In this document: positions 43,008 through 52,737 of the stretch, in pieces | Layout: each line of letters begins with the position of its first letter | Position numbering within the stretch: position 1 is the first letter of the stretch | Assembly (NCBI GenBank): GCA_963808165.1 | Contig: CAWEET010000016.1 | Coordinates: forward strand, 1-64,000 | DNA from: Thiosocius sp963808165 | Lineage (GTDB): Bacteria > Pseudomonadota > Gammaproteobacteria > Chromatiales > Chromatiaceae | Direction of reading: 5' to 3' | Length of the DNA stretch: 64,000 bases | Notes under the pieces: model-generated | Told to the model about the DNA's origin: nothing | The model's input: only the letters and a program-made list of their open reading frames with translations | Databases searched by the model: none | Program-made: the position numbers and the translations under genes

Positions 43008-44450
43008 ATGACCAGACTTCAACCCGTCATCCTTTCCGGGGGTTCAGGGACTCGGCTGTGGCCGTTGTCGCGCCGCGCTTATCCCAAGCAGTTTCTCGCC
43101 CTGATCGACGATGCCTCATTGTTGCAGTCGACGGCGGCGCGCCTCGACAGTTTGCAGGGCATGGCGGGGGTCTGCGCACCGTTGATCGTCTGTAACCAGG
43201 CACATCGCTTTCTCGTGGCCGAGCAGCTGCGCGCGAGCGGGCACGCGGCACAAAATATTCTGCTAGAGCCGGTTGGACGAAACACCGCTCCGGCCCTTAC
43301 GCTCGCGGCGCTCGATGCGGAGGCCGACGATCCGGTATTGATCGTCATGCCGGCGGATCATGCGGTCAAAGACGTCGATGCATTCGCGGGCGCGGTTGCT
43401 GCGGGCCTGCGCCATGCAGCGGCGGGTAAGGTCGTGACCTTCGGTATCGTGCCGGACACGCCGCAGACGGGGTTTGGCTATATTCGTGCGGGAGCCCAGG
43501 TCGACACCCAGACATTCTCGCTCGAGGCCTTCGTCGAGAAACCAGACCTCGCGACCGCCGAGTCCTACCTCGCCACGGGCGACTATTTCTGGAACAGCGG
43601 GATTTTCCTGTTGCGCGCCACGCGCTGGCTTGAACTGATCGCCCGCTTCAAGCCCGATATCGCCGCCGCCGTGCGCAGTGCCTATGCGGGCGGCGAGCGC
43701 GACATGGATTTCTTCCGCGTCGACTCAGAGGCATTCGCCGCCTCGCCGGCTGATTCGATCGATTATGCGGTCATGGAGCCCCTGTCGCGGGAGGCCGGAG
43801 AATGCCTGGTCGTCCCGCTCGATGCCGGCTGGTCCGATATCGGTGCCTGGACAGCACTGTGGGGAGTGTTGGAGCGCGACACCGCCGGTAACGCCTGTCA
43901 CGGAGATGTGATGGCCTTTGATGCTCGTGACAATCTGCTGCATGCCCAGCACCGGATCGTCGCGGCGGTCGGGGTGCAGGATCTGGTCGTTGTCGAGACC
44001 CCGGATGCGGTGCTGGTGGCCCACAAGGACCACACCGAAGATGTCAAGCGGATCACCGAGCAACTCGATGCGCAGGGGCGTTGCGAGAGTGAGTTTCATC
44101 GCCAGGTACACCGCCCTTGGGGTTCGTTTGAGGGCGTGGACCAGGGCGAACGTTTTCAGGTCAAGCGTCTGACCGTGAAGCCGGGTGCCTCGCTGTCGTT
44201 GCAGATGCACCATCATCGGGCCGAGCACTGGATCGTCGTCAGCGGTACCGCGCGGGTCACCTGTGACGACACCGAATGCCTGCTGAGCGAGAATCAGTCG
44301 ACCTATATACCCATCGGTACCCGCCACCGACTGGAAAACCCTGGCACCATCCCGCTCGAGATCATCGAGGTGCAGTCCGGCTCGTACCTGGGTGAAGACG
44401 ATATCGTACGGTTCGAGGACGTCTACAATCGTGCCGGCAAGAAGGGCTGA
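43008..44450 (+). CDS. manC: Mannose-1-phosphate guanylyltransferase / mannose-6-phosphate isomerase
   Basis: 480 residues. The N-terminal nucleotidyltransferase carries the pyrophosphorylase signature VILSGGSGTRLWPLSRRAYP with KQF; ENDAVLVA-like residues (ETPDAVLVAHKDH) end the domain. The C-terminal cupin domain contains KPGASLSLQMHHHRAEHWIV and the phosphomannose-isomerase His cluster. It makes GDP-mannose from GTP and mannose-1-phosphate and also isomerises fructose-6-phosphate, for exopolysaccharide or LPS. Full length for the AlgA/CpsB type. No neighbouring polysaccharide cluster is visible. Confidence 0.94.
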   Translation: MTRLQPVILSGGSGTRLWPLSRRAYPKQFLALIDDASLLQSTAARLDSLQGMAGVCAPLIVCNQAHRFLVAEQLRASGHAAQNILLEPVGRNTAPALTLAALDAEADDPVLIVMPADHAVKDVDAFAGAVAAGLRHAAAGKVVTFGIVPDTPQTGFGYIRAGAQVDTQTFSLEAFVEKPDLATAESYLATGDYFWNSGIFLLRATRWLELIARFKPDIAAAVRSAYAGGERDMDFFRVDSEAFAASPADSIDYAVMEPLSREAGECLVVPLDAGWSDIGAWTALWGVLERDTAGNACHGDVMAFDARDNLLHAQHRIVAAVGVQDLVVVETPDAVLVAHKDHTEDVKRITEQLDAQGRCESEFHRQVHRPWGSFEGVDQGERFQVKRLTVKPGASLSLQMHHHRAEHWIVVSGTARVTCDDTECLLSENQSTYIPIGTRHRLENPGTIPLEIIEVQSGSYLGEDDIVRFEDVYNRAGKKG

Positions 44451-44532
44451 GCTGGCGCCCGTGTTTTTCGCCGCCGCACTTTTCCGCTATGCTTTGGCGC
44501 CTTTTTGACGGGTTGCAAAGCGGAGTAGGGCG

Positions 44533-45624
44533 ATGGGTTTCAAATGCGGTATTGTCGGACTGCCCAACGTGGGCAAGTCCACACTGTTCAATGCCCTGAC
44601 CAAGGCGACCATCGCCGCCGAGAACTATCCCTTCTGCACCATCGACCCGAACGTCGGTGTCGTTCCGCTGCCAGACCCGCGTCTGAATGTGCTGGCTGAC
44701 ATCGTCCAGCCACAGAGCGTGATACCGACCACGATGCAGTTCGTCGACATTGCGGGGTTGGTCGCCGGGGCCTCCAAGGGTGAGGGCCTGGGCAACAAGT
44801 TTCTGGCGAACATCCGCGAAACGGACGCGATTGCACAGGTTGTCCGCTGTTTCGAGAACGACGATATCGTGCACGTGGCGGGAAAGATCGACCCGCTTTC
44901 GGACATCGAGGTCATCAATACCGAGCTCGCGCTGGCGGACCTTGAATCGGCAGAAAAGGCTTTGCAGAAGGCTGAAAAGCTGGTCAAAACTGGCGACAAG
45001 AAGGTGCTGGCGCGGCGCGAACTGTTGATGCGCGTGGCCGGACAACTGGACCAGGGTCTGCCGGTTCGGGCAATGTCGCTCGGCGACGAGGAGGCGCTGG
45101 AGCTGCGCGACCTGCATCTGCTGACCATCAAGCGCACCCTGTATATCGCCAACGTCGACGATGACGGCTTCGACAACAACCCGTACCTGGATGCAGTGCG
45201 CGCCCATGCCGAAAAGGAAGGCGCCGAGGTGGTGCCGGTCTGTGCTGCGATCGAGGCCGAGCTGGCGGAGCTGGACGATGCCGAGAAGGGTGAGTTCCTC
45301 GCCGAGATGGGTCTCGAGGAGCCCGGTCTGGACCGCGTGGTACGTGCCGGTTATCACCTGTTGCATCTGCAGACCTACTTCACCGCCGGCGTCAAAGAGG
45401 TGCGCGCATGGACCATCCCGGTCGGCGCCACCGCTCCACAGGCGGCTGGGGTGATCCATACGGACTTCGAGCGGGGGTTCATTCGCGCCGAGGTCGTCAC
45501 CTACGAAGACTTCATCGCCGGCAATGGGGAGCAGGGTGCCAAGGAGGCCGGCAAGCTTCGCCTCGAGGGCAAGGACTATGTGGTGCGGGATGGTGATGTG
45601 ATTCATTTCCGCTTCAATGTCTGA
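44533..45624 (+). CDS. ychF: Obg-like GTPase/ATPase YchF
   Basis: 363 residues, standard length. G1 GLPNVGKSTLFNALTKA, G3 DIAGLVAGASKGEGLG, a coiled-coil insertion around residues 130-200 and a C-terminal TGS domain with VIHTDFERGFIRAEVV and the LEGKDYVVRDGDVIHFRFN end. YchF binds ATP in preference to GTP, associates with ribosomes and responds to oxidative stress. Start ATG 44533 follows GGAGTAGGG. It directly precedes tRNA-Met. Confidence 0.96.
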   Translation: MGFKCGIVGLPNVGKSTLFNALTKATIAAENYPFCTIDPNVGVVPLPDPRLNVLADIVQPQSVIPTTMQFVDIAGLVAGASKGEGLGNKFLANIRETDAIAQVVRCFENDDIVHVAGKIDPLSDIEVINTELALADLESAEKALQKAEKLVKTGDKKVLARRELLMRVAGQLDQGLPVRAMSLGDEEALELRDLHLLTIKRTLYIANVDDDGFDNNPYLDAVRAHAEKEGAEVVPVCAAIEAELAELDDAEKGEFLAEMGLEEPGLDRVVRAGYHLLHLQTYFTAGVKEVRAWTIPVGATAPQAAGVIHTDFERGFIRAEVVTYEDFIAGNGEQGAKEAGKLRLEGKDYVVRDGDVIHFRFNV

Positions 45625-45680
45625 TCGGGTTGCTTTCGTTGACGTCAGCAGCCTCTACCGTTTATTCTCGCGCCTGATTT

Positions 45681-45757
45681 GGCAAGGTAGCTCAGCTGGT
45701 TAGAGCACCGCACTCATAATGCGGGGGTCGGCAGTTCAAGTCTGCCCCTTGCTACCA
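45681..45757 (+). tRNA. tRNA-Met (anticodon CAT, elongator type)
   Basis: A 77-nt cloverleaf with encoded CCA: anticodon stem CCGCA/TGCGG around the loop CTCATAA, T arm GGCAG-TTCAAGT-CTGCC. The acceptor starts GGCAAGG and ends CCTTGCT-ACCA, so it is not an initiator. The same anticodon is used by lysidine-modified tRNA-Ile2; I favour Met from its overall similarity to elongator Met. Confidence 0.93.
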
Positions 45758-46307
45758 TTTCTCTCGGCCGTGACGCGCCGGTTTTTGCTGCCGTGAATGA
45801 CACCTGTCGCGGCTCTTCTCCGCGCCTCCTGTATCCGCATGCTGGACGGCCCAGGCTCGTGAGGGGGCGCAACTGGTGGTGCCAGGCGGGCGTTATCGCC
45901 GCAGGCCGGGGGGTGTTTCCTGATCCCCCGGCTGTCCGCTGCGACCCTTCCTATTAGAGTGCATCGGTTCCTGCCCCGGCATTCGTATGTCCACGGAAAC
46001 TTTTTTCGCGGATCACGGGTCTACATAATTGGGCAAGATGCCCCGCAACGAACACAGAGTTCGTTGAGACTCCCCTTGGTGATTGGCCGGTGCTCCGTTC
46101 AGGGGCGCCGGCCTGTTTTTTTTGCCCTTTTTTGTGCACCACTGCCTATTGGTGCCCCTTTATGGTGCAGGTACGGTCGGTCCCTGGTCTGTAGATGCAG
46201 CGGCATTCCCCTTCTCGGTGGCCTTCATGGCGTGGCATGTTTGGTGCATACGCAAGCCAAGCCGATTGTGCTCGATAACCAGAATTTTTGACTCGGACGG
46301 GGAAGAC
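45758..46307. other. Intergenic stretch, 550 bp
   Basis: A G/C-rich inverted repeat (CCGGGGG … CCCCCGG, about 45908-45933) is the only structure I see. No glnK or other gene is supported. The sequence near 46290 (GACGGGGAAGAC) supplies the amt ribosome-binding site. Confidence 0.45.
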
Positions 46308-47618
46308 ATGAAAACCATCACCGCGAAACGCCTGACCGCCATGGCGTTGCCATTTCTGCTCATCTGGGACACTGCCGTGGCCGACGATGCGGTCGCCAAT
46401 GGTGCCAACACCGCCTGGATTCTGACCTCCACCGCATTGGTGCTGTTCATGACGTTGCCGGGCCTGGCGCTGTTTTACGGCGGGCTGGTACGTAGTAAGA
46501 ACGTGCTGTCCGTATTGATGCAGTGCTTTGCTATCGCCGCCATCGTTTCGGTCCTCTGGTTGATCGTTGGATACAGCCTCGCGTTTGGTCAAGGCAACGC
46601 CTGGATTGGGGATTTCAGCAAGGTGATGCTGGCTGGGGTGGGGCGTGACGATCTTTCGGGCGATATACCCGAGTCCTTGTTCATGTTGTTTCAAATGACC
46701 TTCGCAATCATTACCCCTGCCCTGATCATCGGCGGCTTTGCCGAGCGCATGAAATTCTCCGCGATGCTGCTGTTCAGCGCGCTTTGGCTTTTGTTGGTCT
46801 ACGTGCCAATCACCCATTGGGTTTGGGGTGGCGGCTGGCTGGGTCAGATGGGGCTGTATGACTTCGCCGGCGGCACCGTGGTGCATATCACCGCCGGAGT
46901 CGCGGCGCTGGTTGCCGCGCTCGTGCTTGGGCCGCGGCGCGGCTTCCCCCAGCAAGCTATGCCGCCGCACAACATGACCATGACCGTCATGGGGGCCGGC
47001 ATGCTGTGGGTCGGGTGGTTTGGATTCAACGGCGGCAGTGCGCTGGCCGCCAATGGCGACGCCGCGATGGCAATGCTGGTCACGCATATCTCTGCGGCGG
47101 CCGGTGCGCTTCTGTGGCTGACCATGGAGTGGGTGAAATTCGGCAAGCCCAGTGCGCTTGGCGCGGTCACCGGCATGGTGGCCGGTCTTGGCACCATCAC
47201 ACCGGCATCCGGCTTCGTTGGCCCCGGCGGCGCGCTGATCATCGGCATGATGGCGGGCTTCGTCTGCTTCAATGCCACGCTCTTCATCAAGCGGATCTTG
47301 AAGATCGACGATTCGCTGGACGTGTTTCCGGTGCACGGCGTTGGCGGAGTCCTCGGTACCCTCATGGCCGGTGTGTTTTCTTCCACCAGCCTCGGCGTTT
47401 TCAGTGGTTATGGTTTCGCCGATGGCATCGCCAGCATGGGGGGGCAACTCTATGTGCAGTTCGTCGGGGTTGTGGCCACCGTCGCGTTTGCCGCAATCGT
47501 TACCTTTGTGATCTTGAAACTGGTCGGTGCGCTGCTTGGCCTGCGGGTTAGCGAGGAGCAGGAGATCGAGGGCCTGGATATCGTGATGCACGAAGAGCGC
47601 GGCTACGACATCATCTGA
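46308..47618 (+). CDS. amt: Ammonium transporter
   Basis: 436 residues from ATG 46308, GGGGAAG upstream. N-terminal signal-like helix, then eleven membrane helices. Family hallmarks are GLALFYGGLVRSKNVLSV, DFAGGTVVHITAGVAALVAA (with the pore His), FNGGSALAANG and FPVHGVGGVLGTLMAGVF (second pore His). It conducts NH4+/NH3 for assimilation. The usual partner glnK is not adjacent, so PII control would come from elsewhere. Position next to tRNA-Met is chance. Confidence 0.95.
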   Translation: MKTITAKRLTAMALPFLLIWDTAVADDAVANGANTAWILTSTALVLFMTLPGLALFYGGLVRSKNVLSVLMQCFAIAAIVSVLWLIVGYSLAFGQGNAWIGDFSKVMLAGVGRDDLSGDIPESLFMLFQMTFAIITPALIIGGFAERMKFSAMLLFSALWLLLVYVPITHWVWGGGWLGQMGLYDFAGGTVVHITAGVAALVAALVLGPRRGFPQQAMPPHNMTMTVMGAGMLWVGWFGFNGGSALAANGDAAMAMLVTHISAAAGALLWLTMEWVKFGKPSALGAVTGMVAGLGTITPASGFVGPGGALIIGMMAGFVCFNATLFIKRILKIDDSLDVFPVHGVGGVLGTLMAGVFSSTSLGVFSGYGFADGIASMGGQLYVQFVGVVATVAFAAIVTFVILKLVGALLGLRVSEEQEIEGLDIVMHEERGYDII

Positions 47619-47678
47619 TGCCTTGGCGTCTTCTGCAGATGGGACACGGCGGCCTGCTCACCGTGTCCATTTTGCGTC

Positions 47679-48444
47679 TCAGTCCTCGGCAAACAGGTCC
47701 TGGTATGCGGCCTAGGTCGAATAGCCCAACCATGGAAAGATCACCACGAAGGCGGCGAAAAAAGTGATCATCCCGAGCGCGGTCAGTCCGGCGACGATTG
47801 CGCCCCAGGTCAGCATGGGTAACGGCTGCTCGACGGTCGCCCGGACACTGGTCAATACTGCGCGACCGAAGTCCGTTCGCCTGTCGAGTACCAGCGGAAG
47901 CGACCATGCTGTCAGCGCAAACATCATTGCCGCAAAGACTGCGCCGGTGCCAAATAGCACGAGTAGGAATCCGAAGCCCTCGGGGGTGGCGAGGGCCGCG
48001 ACGAATCCCGAACTGCCGGCAATGTTGCCGATGTACAGTGCTGCGGCAATGGTCGAGAATCTAATCCAGGCGAGCATCACTAGACTGAGCAGCAGCGTGA
48101 AGAGCGCAACCGAGCCGAGCCGGTGGCGCAGCACCGCCCAGCACGCCGTCAGGCTCGTATGTTCGCCACGGTCACCCAGCTGCGCAATGCGATAGAGGCC
48201 CATCGCCAGCAATGGTCCCACCAGCAGGAAACCGGTCCAGAAGGTAAGCACGAACTGCGGCCGCTCCAGGCCGAGCGAGGTGATCAGCATGCCGATGGAC
48301 GCGAAAACGGCGCCATAGGCGATCGATACGCTCGGGTTGCGGTTAAAGTATCGCCAACCCTGGCTCAGCCAGTCGAATGGTGCGCCGCGGCGGCAGCGTT
48401 ATCGGCCCGTAGACCAGTGGGTCTTTGGTCTCGATTGGGGTCAT
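47679..48444 (-). pseudogene. DUF2189 membrane-protein gene with frameshift and amber stop
   Basis: From ATG 48444 (GAGGAAG upstream) the frame gives MTPIETKDPLVYGPITLPPR, then goes out of frame near 48378. The following frame gives DWLSQGWRYFNRNPSVSIAY and then the full DUF2189 membrane core (FASIGMLITSLGLERPQF … FFAAFVVIFPWLGYST). A TAG at 47712-47714 stands where the family has Trp, and after it AAYQDLFAED completes the normal end. Two separate lesions suggest a real pseudogene, although a sequencing error could explain the first. Confidence 0.75.
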
Positions 48445-48553
48445 GGTGTCTTCCTCGGGCGGTCTCATTTTGGTAGAAGCCAAGATTGCCTGAGGGGAGT
48501 GGGAGGCCGGCAACGCGAAAACCAGGCTTATCGCGGGCTGTGCCAGCGGACAC

Positions 48554-48581
48554 AAAAAAGCAGCCGTTCAGGCTGCTTTTT
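48554..48581 (-). terminator. Rho-independent terminator of tRNA-Pro
   Basis: On the minus strand GCAGCC-TGAAC-GGCTGC forms a 6-bp stem followed by six T. It lies just downstream of tRNA-Pro. A run of five T on the other strand may make it bidirectional. Confidence 0.85.
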
Positions 48582-48586
48582 CAGAT

Positions 48587-48663
48587 TGGTCGGAGTGAAA
48601 GGATTCGAACCTTCGACCCCCGCCTCCCGAAGGCGGTGCTCTACCAAGCTGAGCTACACTCCG
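48587..48663 (-). tRNA. tRNA-Pro (anticodon CGG)
   Basis: A 77-nt cloverleaf with CCA on the minus strand: acceptor CGGAGTG/CACTCCG, anticodon stem CCGCC/GGCGG around TTCGGGA, T arm GAAGG-TTCGAAT-CCTTT. It lies 13 bases downstream of ispB in the same direction. Confidence 0.96.
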
Positions 48664-48676
48664 AAGTGAGCCAAAA

Positions 48677-49645
48677 TCAGAACGAGCGTTCCACGGAAAA
48701 GTCCGCGAGGACTTCCAGGGCGCTTCGAAAAGCCGACGGGGGCAACGCGTCGAGAGCGCGCTTGGCTTCGTTTACCTCTGCCGTCGCGAGCCCCGCAGTG
48801 TAAGCGATCGCATCGGTTGATTCAATCGCTGCAAGCACATCATCCACGCTATCCACCCCGCCATGCTCGATCGCGCTGCGTAACATCTCGCGCGTCTTCG
48901 CGGTGCTCTGCTCGATAGCGCGGATCAAAGGCAGGGTCGGTTTGCCTTCGGACAGGTCGTCGCCCAGATTCTTGCCGATGTCGACTCCGGCGGAGCCATA
49001 GTCCAGGGCATCGTCGATCATCTGGAACGCCATGCCGAGGTGGCGCCCATAGTCTCCCAGCGCCTTTTCTATCGTGCGGTCGGCCCCGCTGACGATGGCG
49101 GCGAGCTGCGCGCCGGCCTCGAACAGGGTCGCGGTCTTGCGCAGGATCACCTCCCGGTAGCGGTTTTCGTCAGTGTCCGGGTCGTTGCAATTGAGCAGCT
49201 GCAGTACCTCGCCTTCGGCAATCCGGTTGGTCGCGTGGGACATCACCTCCATCACCCGCATCGAGTCGACCGCCACCATCATTTCGAAGGCTCGCGAGTA
49301 AAGGAAGTCGCCCACCAGCACGCTCGCCGCGTTTCCCCAGACGGCGTTCGCTGTATCGCGATTGCGCCGCTGCTCGGAGTCGTCGACCACGTCGTCGTGC
49401 AACAGCGTTGCGGTGTGGATAAACTCCACGATAGCCGCGAGATCTATGTGCAAACGGCCCTGGTACCCGAGCGCGCGCGAGGCCAACAGCACGATCATCG
49501 GGCGCAGGCGTTTGCCGCCACTGTTGACGATGTAATGCCCGATCTGGTTGATCAGGACGACATCGGAACTGAGCCGGTCGAGGATCAGGGCGTCGGTCGC
49601 CTTGATGTCGTCCTCTATCAGCTCGCGAATGCTGGGGAAATCCAT
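48677..49645 (-). CDS. ispB: Octaprenyl (polyprenyl) diphosphate synthase
   Basis: 322 residues. The two Asp-rich motifs are HDDVVDDSEQRRN (first, about 82-94) and QMIDDALDYGS (second, about 208-218). It condenses isopentenyl diphosphate onto farnesyl diphosphate to make the ubiquinone side chain. Chain length cannot be read from the sequence. Divergent from rplU-rpmA, as is usual in gammaproteobacteria. Confidence 0.95.
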   Translation of the reverse strand: MDFPSIRELIEDDIKATDALILDRLSSDVVLINQIGHYIVNSGGKRLRPMIVLLASRALGYQGRLHIDLAAIVEFIHTATLLHDDVVDDSEQRRNRDTANAVWGNAASVLVGDFLYSRAFEMMVAVDSMRVMEVMSHATNRIAEGEVLQLLNCNDPDTDENRYREVILRKTATLFEAGAQLAAIVSGADRTIEKALGDYGRHLGMAFQMIDDALDYGSAGVDIGKNLGDDLSEGKPTLPLIRAIEQSTAKTREMLRSAIEHGGVDSVDDVLAAIESTDAIAYTAGLATAEVNEAKRALDALPPSAFRSALEVLADFSVERSF

Positions 49646-49842
49646 AAGGACAGGATTTAAGGAAAAAGCTGCGGCGCATCGTATGGAACGGCGTTTCGTC
49701 CTGTCAAGCCGCCTGCTGTCGGGGAGACGGCCGGCTGGCTGCTGGCAGTGGTTGACGATGGCGCTTCGGCCCTATAGAATTTCGCGTCTTTCCGCCGGCC
49801 GACCTGGCTGGCGATGGTATCTTCAAGGGAGATTTCACGGTC

Positions 49843-50157
49843 ATGTACGCCGTTATCCAGACCGGGGGCAAGCAATACAGGGTCGCCCAGGGTTCTACCC
49901 TGAAAGTGGAAAAAATCGCCGCTGAGGCGGGTGACAGCGTCGAATTGGACAAGGTGCTGATGGTCGCCGACGGCGATGACGTGAAAGTCGGCACCCCCTA
50001 CCTCGACGGTGGCAAGGTGACCGCAACCGTAAAGGCCCACGGCAGGGGTAAAAAGGTGATGATCGTGAAGTTCCGTCGCCGTAAGCACCACATGAAGCGC
50101 CAGGGTCATCGCCAGGCCTTCACCGAGATCGAGGTCACCGGTATCAGCGCCGGTTGA
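49843..50157 (+). CDS. rplU: 50S ribosomal protein L21
   Basis: 104 residues, standard length. MYAVIQTGGKQYRVAQGS starts the protein, and the RRKHHMKRQGHRQAFTEIEV end is typical. It binds 23S rRNA together with L20. First gene of rplU-rpmA, 13 bp before rpmA. Confidence 0.98.
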   Translation: MYAVIQTGGKQYRVAQGSTLKVEKIAAEAGDSVELDKVLMVADGDDVKVGTPYLDGGKVTATVKAHGRGKKVMIVKFRRRKHHMKRQGHRQAFTEIEVTGISAG

Positions 50158-50170
50158 AGGAGAATCCAGC

Positions 50171-50428
50171 ATGGCACACAAAAAAGCAGGCGGCAGCTCC
50201 AAGAACGGCCGCGATTCAGAATCCAAACGCCTCGGGTTGAAGGTGTTCGGCGGTCAGGCCATTTCCGCCGGGGGTATCATTCTCCGCCAGCGCGGCACTC
50301 GTATGCACCCTGGCGTGAACGTCGGTTGCGGCAAGGATCACACGCTGTACGCGAAGGCGGATGGCGTGGTCCGCTTCGAGACCAAAGGCCCGAAGAGCCG
50401 CAAATTCGTGAGTGTCGAGCCGGCCTGA
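50171..50428 (+). CDS. rpmA: 50S ribosomal protein L27
   Basis: 85 residues. The N-terminus MAHKKAGGSSKNGRDSESKR lies at the peptidyl-transferase centre in the ribosome, and GGIILRQRGTRMHPG.NVG is conserved. No N-terminal extension needing cleavage. AAGGAG eight bases upstream. Terminated by the hairpin at 50457-50487. Confidence 0.98.
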   Translation: MAHKKAGGSSKNGRDSESKRLGLKVFGGQAISAGGIILRQRGTRMHPGVNVGCGKDHTLYAKADGVVRFETKGPKSRKFVSVEPA

Positions 50429-50456
50429 CGCGCTAGCGAACAGATCTGCCGGAAAG

Positions 50457-50487
50457 GCCTCGTCCCGCGACGGGGCTTTTTTGTTTT
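50457..50487 (+). terminator. Rho-independent terminator after rpmA
   Basis: GCCTCGTC-CCGC-GACGGGGC forms an 8-bp stem (one G-T pair) followed by TTTTTTGTTTT. Confidence 0.9.
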
Positions 50488-50523
50488 ATGGCGGGTATGC
50501 GGTGCGATTGGGGGTGAGCAGCG

Positions 50524-51600
50524 ATGAAGTTTGTCGATGAGGCGGTGATCAAGGTCGAGGCCGGCGACGGCGGTAACGGCTGCGTGAGCTTTCGTCGCGA
50601 AAAATACATCCCCAAGGGGGGGCCGGACGGTGGCGACGGCGGCGACGGTGGCCACGTGTTTCTGCTCGCGGACAGTGGGTTGAATACCCTGGTCGATTTT
50701 CGCCACAAGCGCCACCATGGTGCCGAGCGCGGTCAGAATGGGATGGGCCGACAGATGACGGGGCGCAAGGGCGCCAGCCGTTACGTCCGGGTGCCGATCG
50801 GCACCAGGGTGTCGGACGCCGACACCGGGGAGTTTATCGGCGAGCTGGTAGGCGACCGTGATGAACTGCTGGTAGCGCGCGGCGGCCATCATGGCCTGGG
50901 CAATGTGCATTTCAAGAGCAGCACGAACCGTACGCCACGTCAGTCTACCCACGGCACGCCGGGCGAGCGGCGAACCCTGCAACTGGAACTGGTACTGTTG
51001 GCCGATGTGGGTCTGCTCGGTCTGCCCAACGCCGGCAAGTCGAGCTTGATCGCGTCGGTGTCGAGCGCGCGTCCCAAGATCGCAGACTACCCTTTCACGA
51101 CTTTGTACCCGAACCTGGGTGTCGTGCGGGCCGCCGCCGGCGAGCGCAGTTTCGTGATCGCCGACATCCCGGGGCTGATCGATGGTGCCGCAGAGGGCGC
51201 CGGGCTCGGGATTCAGTTCTTGAAACACCTTTCGCGCACCCGGCTGCTGCTGCACCTGGTCGACATCGCCCCACAGGACGGTTCTTCGCCGGCTGCGGCA
51301 GTGCGCTGTATTGTCGCCGAGGTGGAAAAGTTTGGCCGGGACCTGGTCGGCCGTGAGCGCTGGCTGGTGCTGACCAAGCGCGATCTGCTCGAGCCGGCGG
51401 AATACCTCGAACGTGAGCGGTCGCTGCTGTCCGCGCTGGAGTGGGATGGCCCGGTATATGGTATTTCGTCCGTGACGCGCGAGGGTCTGGATGGGCTCAT
51501 CGAGGCCCTGGCTTGGCGTCTTGATGCGTTGCGCTTGGAGCAGACGTCCGCCGCCGATGCGGCGGCGGACGACGAACCCTACGATCCGCTGCGGTCATGA
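50524..51600 (+). CDS. obgE: Obg-family GTPase (ribosome assembly)
   Basis: 358 residues. The Gly-rich Obg fold at the N-terminus (KFVDEAVIKVEAGDGGNGCV, GGPDGGDGGDGG), then the G domain with GLPNAGKSSL, DIPGLIDGAAEGAGLG and TKRDLL. ObgE acts in late 50S assembly and in the stringent response. The C-terminal tail is short and acidic. Its TGA overlaps the proB ATG, so both are translationally coupled. Confidence 0.97.
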   Translation: MKFVDEAVIKVEAGDGGNGCVSFRREKYIPKGGPDGGDGGDGGHVFLLADSGLNTLVDFRHKRHHGAERGQNGMGRQMTGRKGASRYVRVPIGTRVSDADTGEFIGELVGDRDELLVARGGHHGLGNVHFKSSTNRTPRQSTHGTPGERRTLQLELVLLADVGLLGLPNAGKSSLIASVSSARPKIADYPFTTLYPNLGVVRAAAGERSFVIADIPGLIDGAAEGAGLGIQFLKHLSRTRLLLHLVDIAPQDGSSPAAAVRCIVAEVEKFGRDLVGRERWLVLTKRDLLEPAEYLERERSLLSALEWDGPVYGISSVTREGLDGLIEALAWRLDALRLEQTSAADAAADDEPYDPLRS

Positions 51601-52718
51601 CGCGGAACAAGGCCATCCCCGAAACCCGCCGCTGGGTGATCAAGATTGGCAGCGCCCTGATCACCGGTGACGGGCGAGGGCTCGATCGTGACCGTCTACG
51701 CCATTGGGTCGACCAGGTTGCCGACCTGATCTCGGCTGGCATGGAAGTGGTGATCGTATCCTCGGGCGCGGTGGCCGAAGGCATGAACCGGATGGGATGG
51801 GTGCGCCGCCCGGGTAGTCTGCACAATCTTCAGGCGGCGGCGGCGATCGGGCAGATGGGTCTGGTGCAGGCCTGGGAGAGCTGTTTCCAGCGACGCGGCC
51901 TGCATACCGCACAGGTCCTGCTGACGCACGACGACCTCTCCGATCGAAAGCGCTACCTGAATGCGCGCAGCACGCTCCGGGCGTTGGTCGGTTTCGGTGT
52001 GGTTCCGGTGGTAAACGAGAATGATGCGGTGGCCAACGAGGAACTGCGCTTCGGTGACAACGACACCCTGGCGGCATTGGTTGCCAATCTTATTGAGGCC
52101 GACCTGCTGGTGTTGTTGACCGATCAGCACGGCTTGTACGATGCCGATCCGCGCTCGAATCCGGATGCAAGGCTGGTTTCCCAGGCGGCGGCCGGCGACG
52201 CTTCGCTGGATCTGATGGCAGGAGATGGCGGCCTGCTGGGTCGTGGGGGCATGCAGACCAAGCTGCGTGCCGCGCGTCTCGCGGCGCGTTCGGGCGCCGC
52301 TACCGCGATTGCCTATGGGCGTGCTGAAGATGTCCTGGCGCGGCTCAAGCGCGGCGAGGCCTTGGGCACGCTGCTCATACCATCGCAGGGTCCTGATGCG
52401 GCGCGCAAACGGTGGCTGGCGGGGCAGCTTCAGGCGCGGGGGCGCCTGGTGCTCGATCCCGGTGCGGTGCGCGTGTTGCGCGAATACGGACGCAGCCTGC
52501 TGGCGGTGGGTGTCAAGGAGGTTCTGGGCGACTTCCGGCGCGGCGAGATGGTTGTTTGTGTTGCGGAAGACGGCCGCGAAATCGCCCGGGGGCTCGTCAA
52601 CTATGGGGCCAGCGAGGCCCGGCAGATCCGCGGGCGGTCGTCGGCCGAAATCGAACAGATCCTTGGTTATGTGGACGAGGACGAACTGATCCACCGTGAC
52701 AACCTGGTGCTGATCTGA
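51597..52718 (+). CDS. proB: Glutamate 5-kinase
   Basis: 373 residues. The amino-acid-kinase fold starts WVIKIGSALITGDGRGLD, carries EVVIVSSGAVAEGMNRMG, VVNENDAVANEELRFGDND and GRGGMQTKLRAARLA, and a C-terminal PUA domain begins near residue 280. It phosphorylates glutamate in the first step of proline synthesis. ATG 51597 overlaps the obgE stop by four bases. Confidence 0.97.
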   Translation: MTRNKAIPETRRWVIKIGSALITGDGRGLDRDRLRHWVDQVADLISAGMEVVIVSSGAVAEGMNRMGWVRRPGSLHNLQAAAAIGQMGLVQAWESCFQRRGLHTAQVLLTHDDLSDRKRYLNARSTLRALVGFGVVPVVNENDAVANEELRFGDNDTLAALVANLIEADLLVLLTDQHGLYDADPRSNPDARLVSQAAAGDASLDLMAGDGGLLGRGGMQTKLRAARLAARSGAATAIAYGRAEDVLARLKRGEALGTLLIPSQGPDAARKRWLAGQLQARGRLVLDPGAVRVLREYGRSLLAVGVKEVLGDFRRGEMVVCVAEDGREIARGLVNYGASEARQIRGRSSAEIEQILGYVDEDELIHRDNLVLI

Positions 52719-52737
52719 CGACGGCCATATTGGCGCA

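Noticed and set aside
46146..47591. 481-codon open frame on the minus strand
   Set aside because: Fully antisense to amt; His/Gln/Gly-rich translation without motif is typical of a shadow frame.
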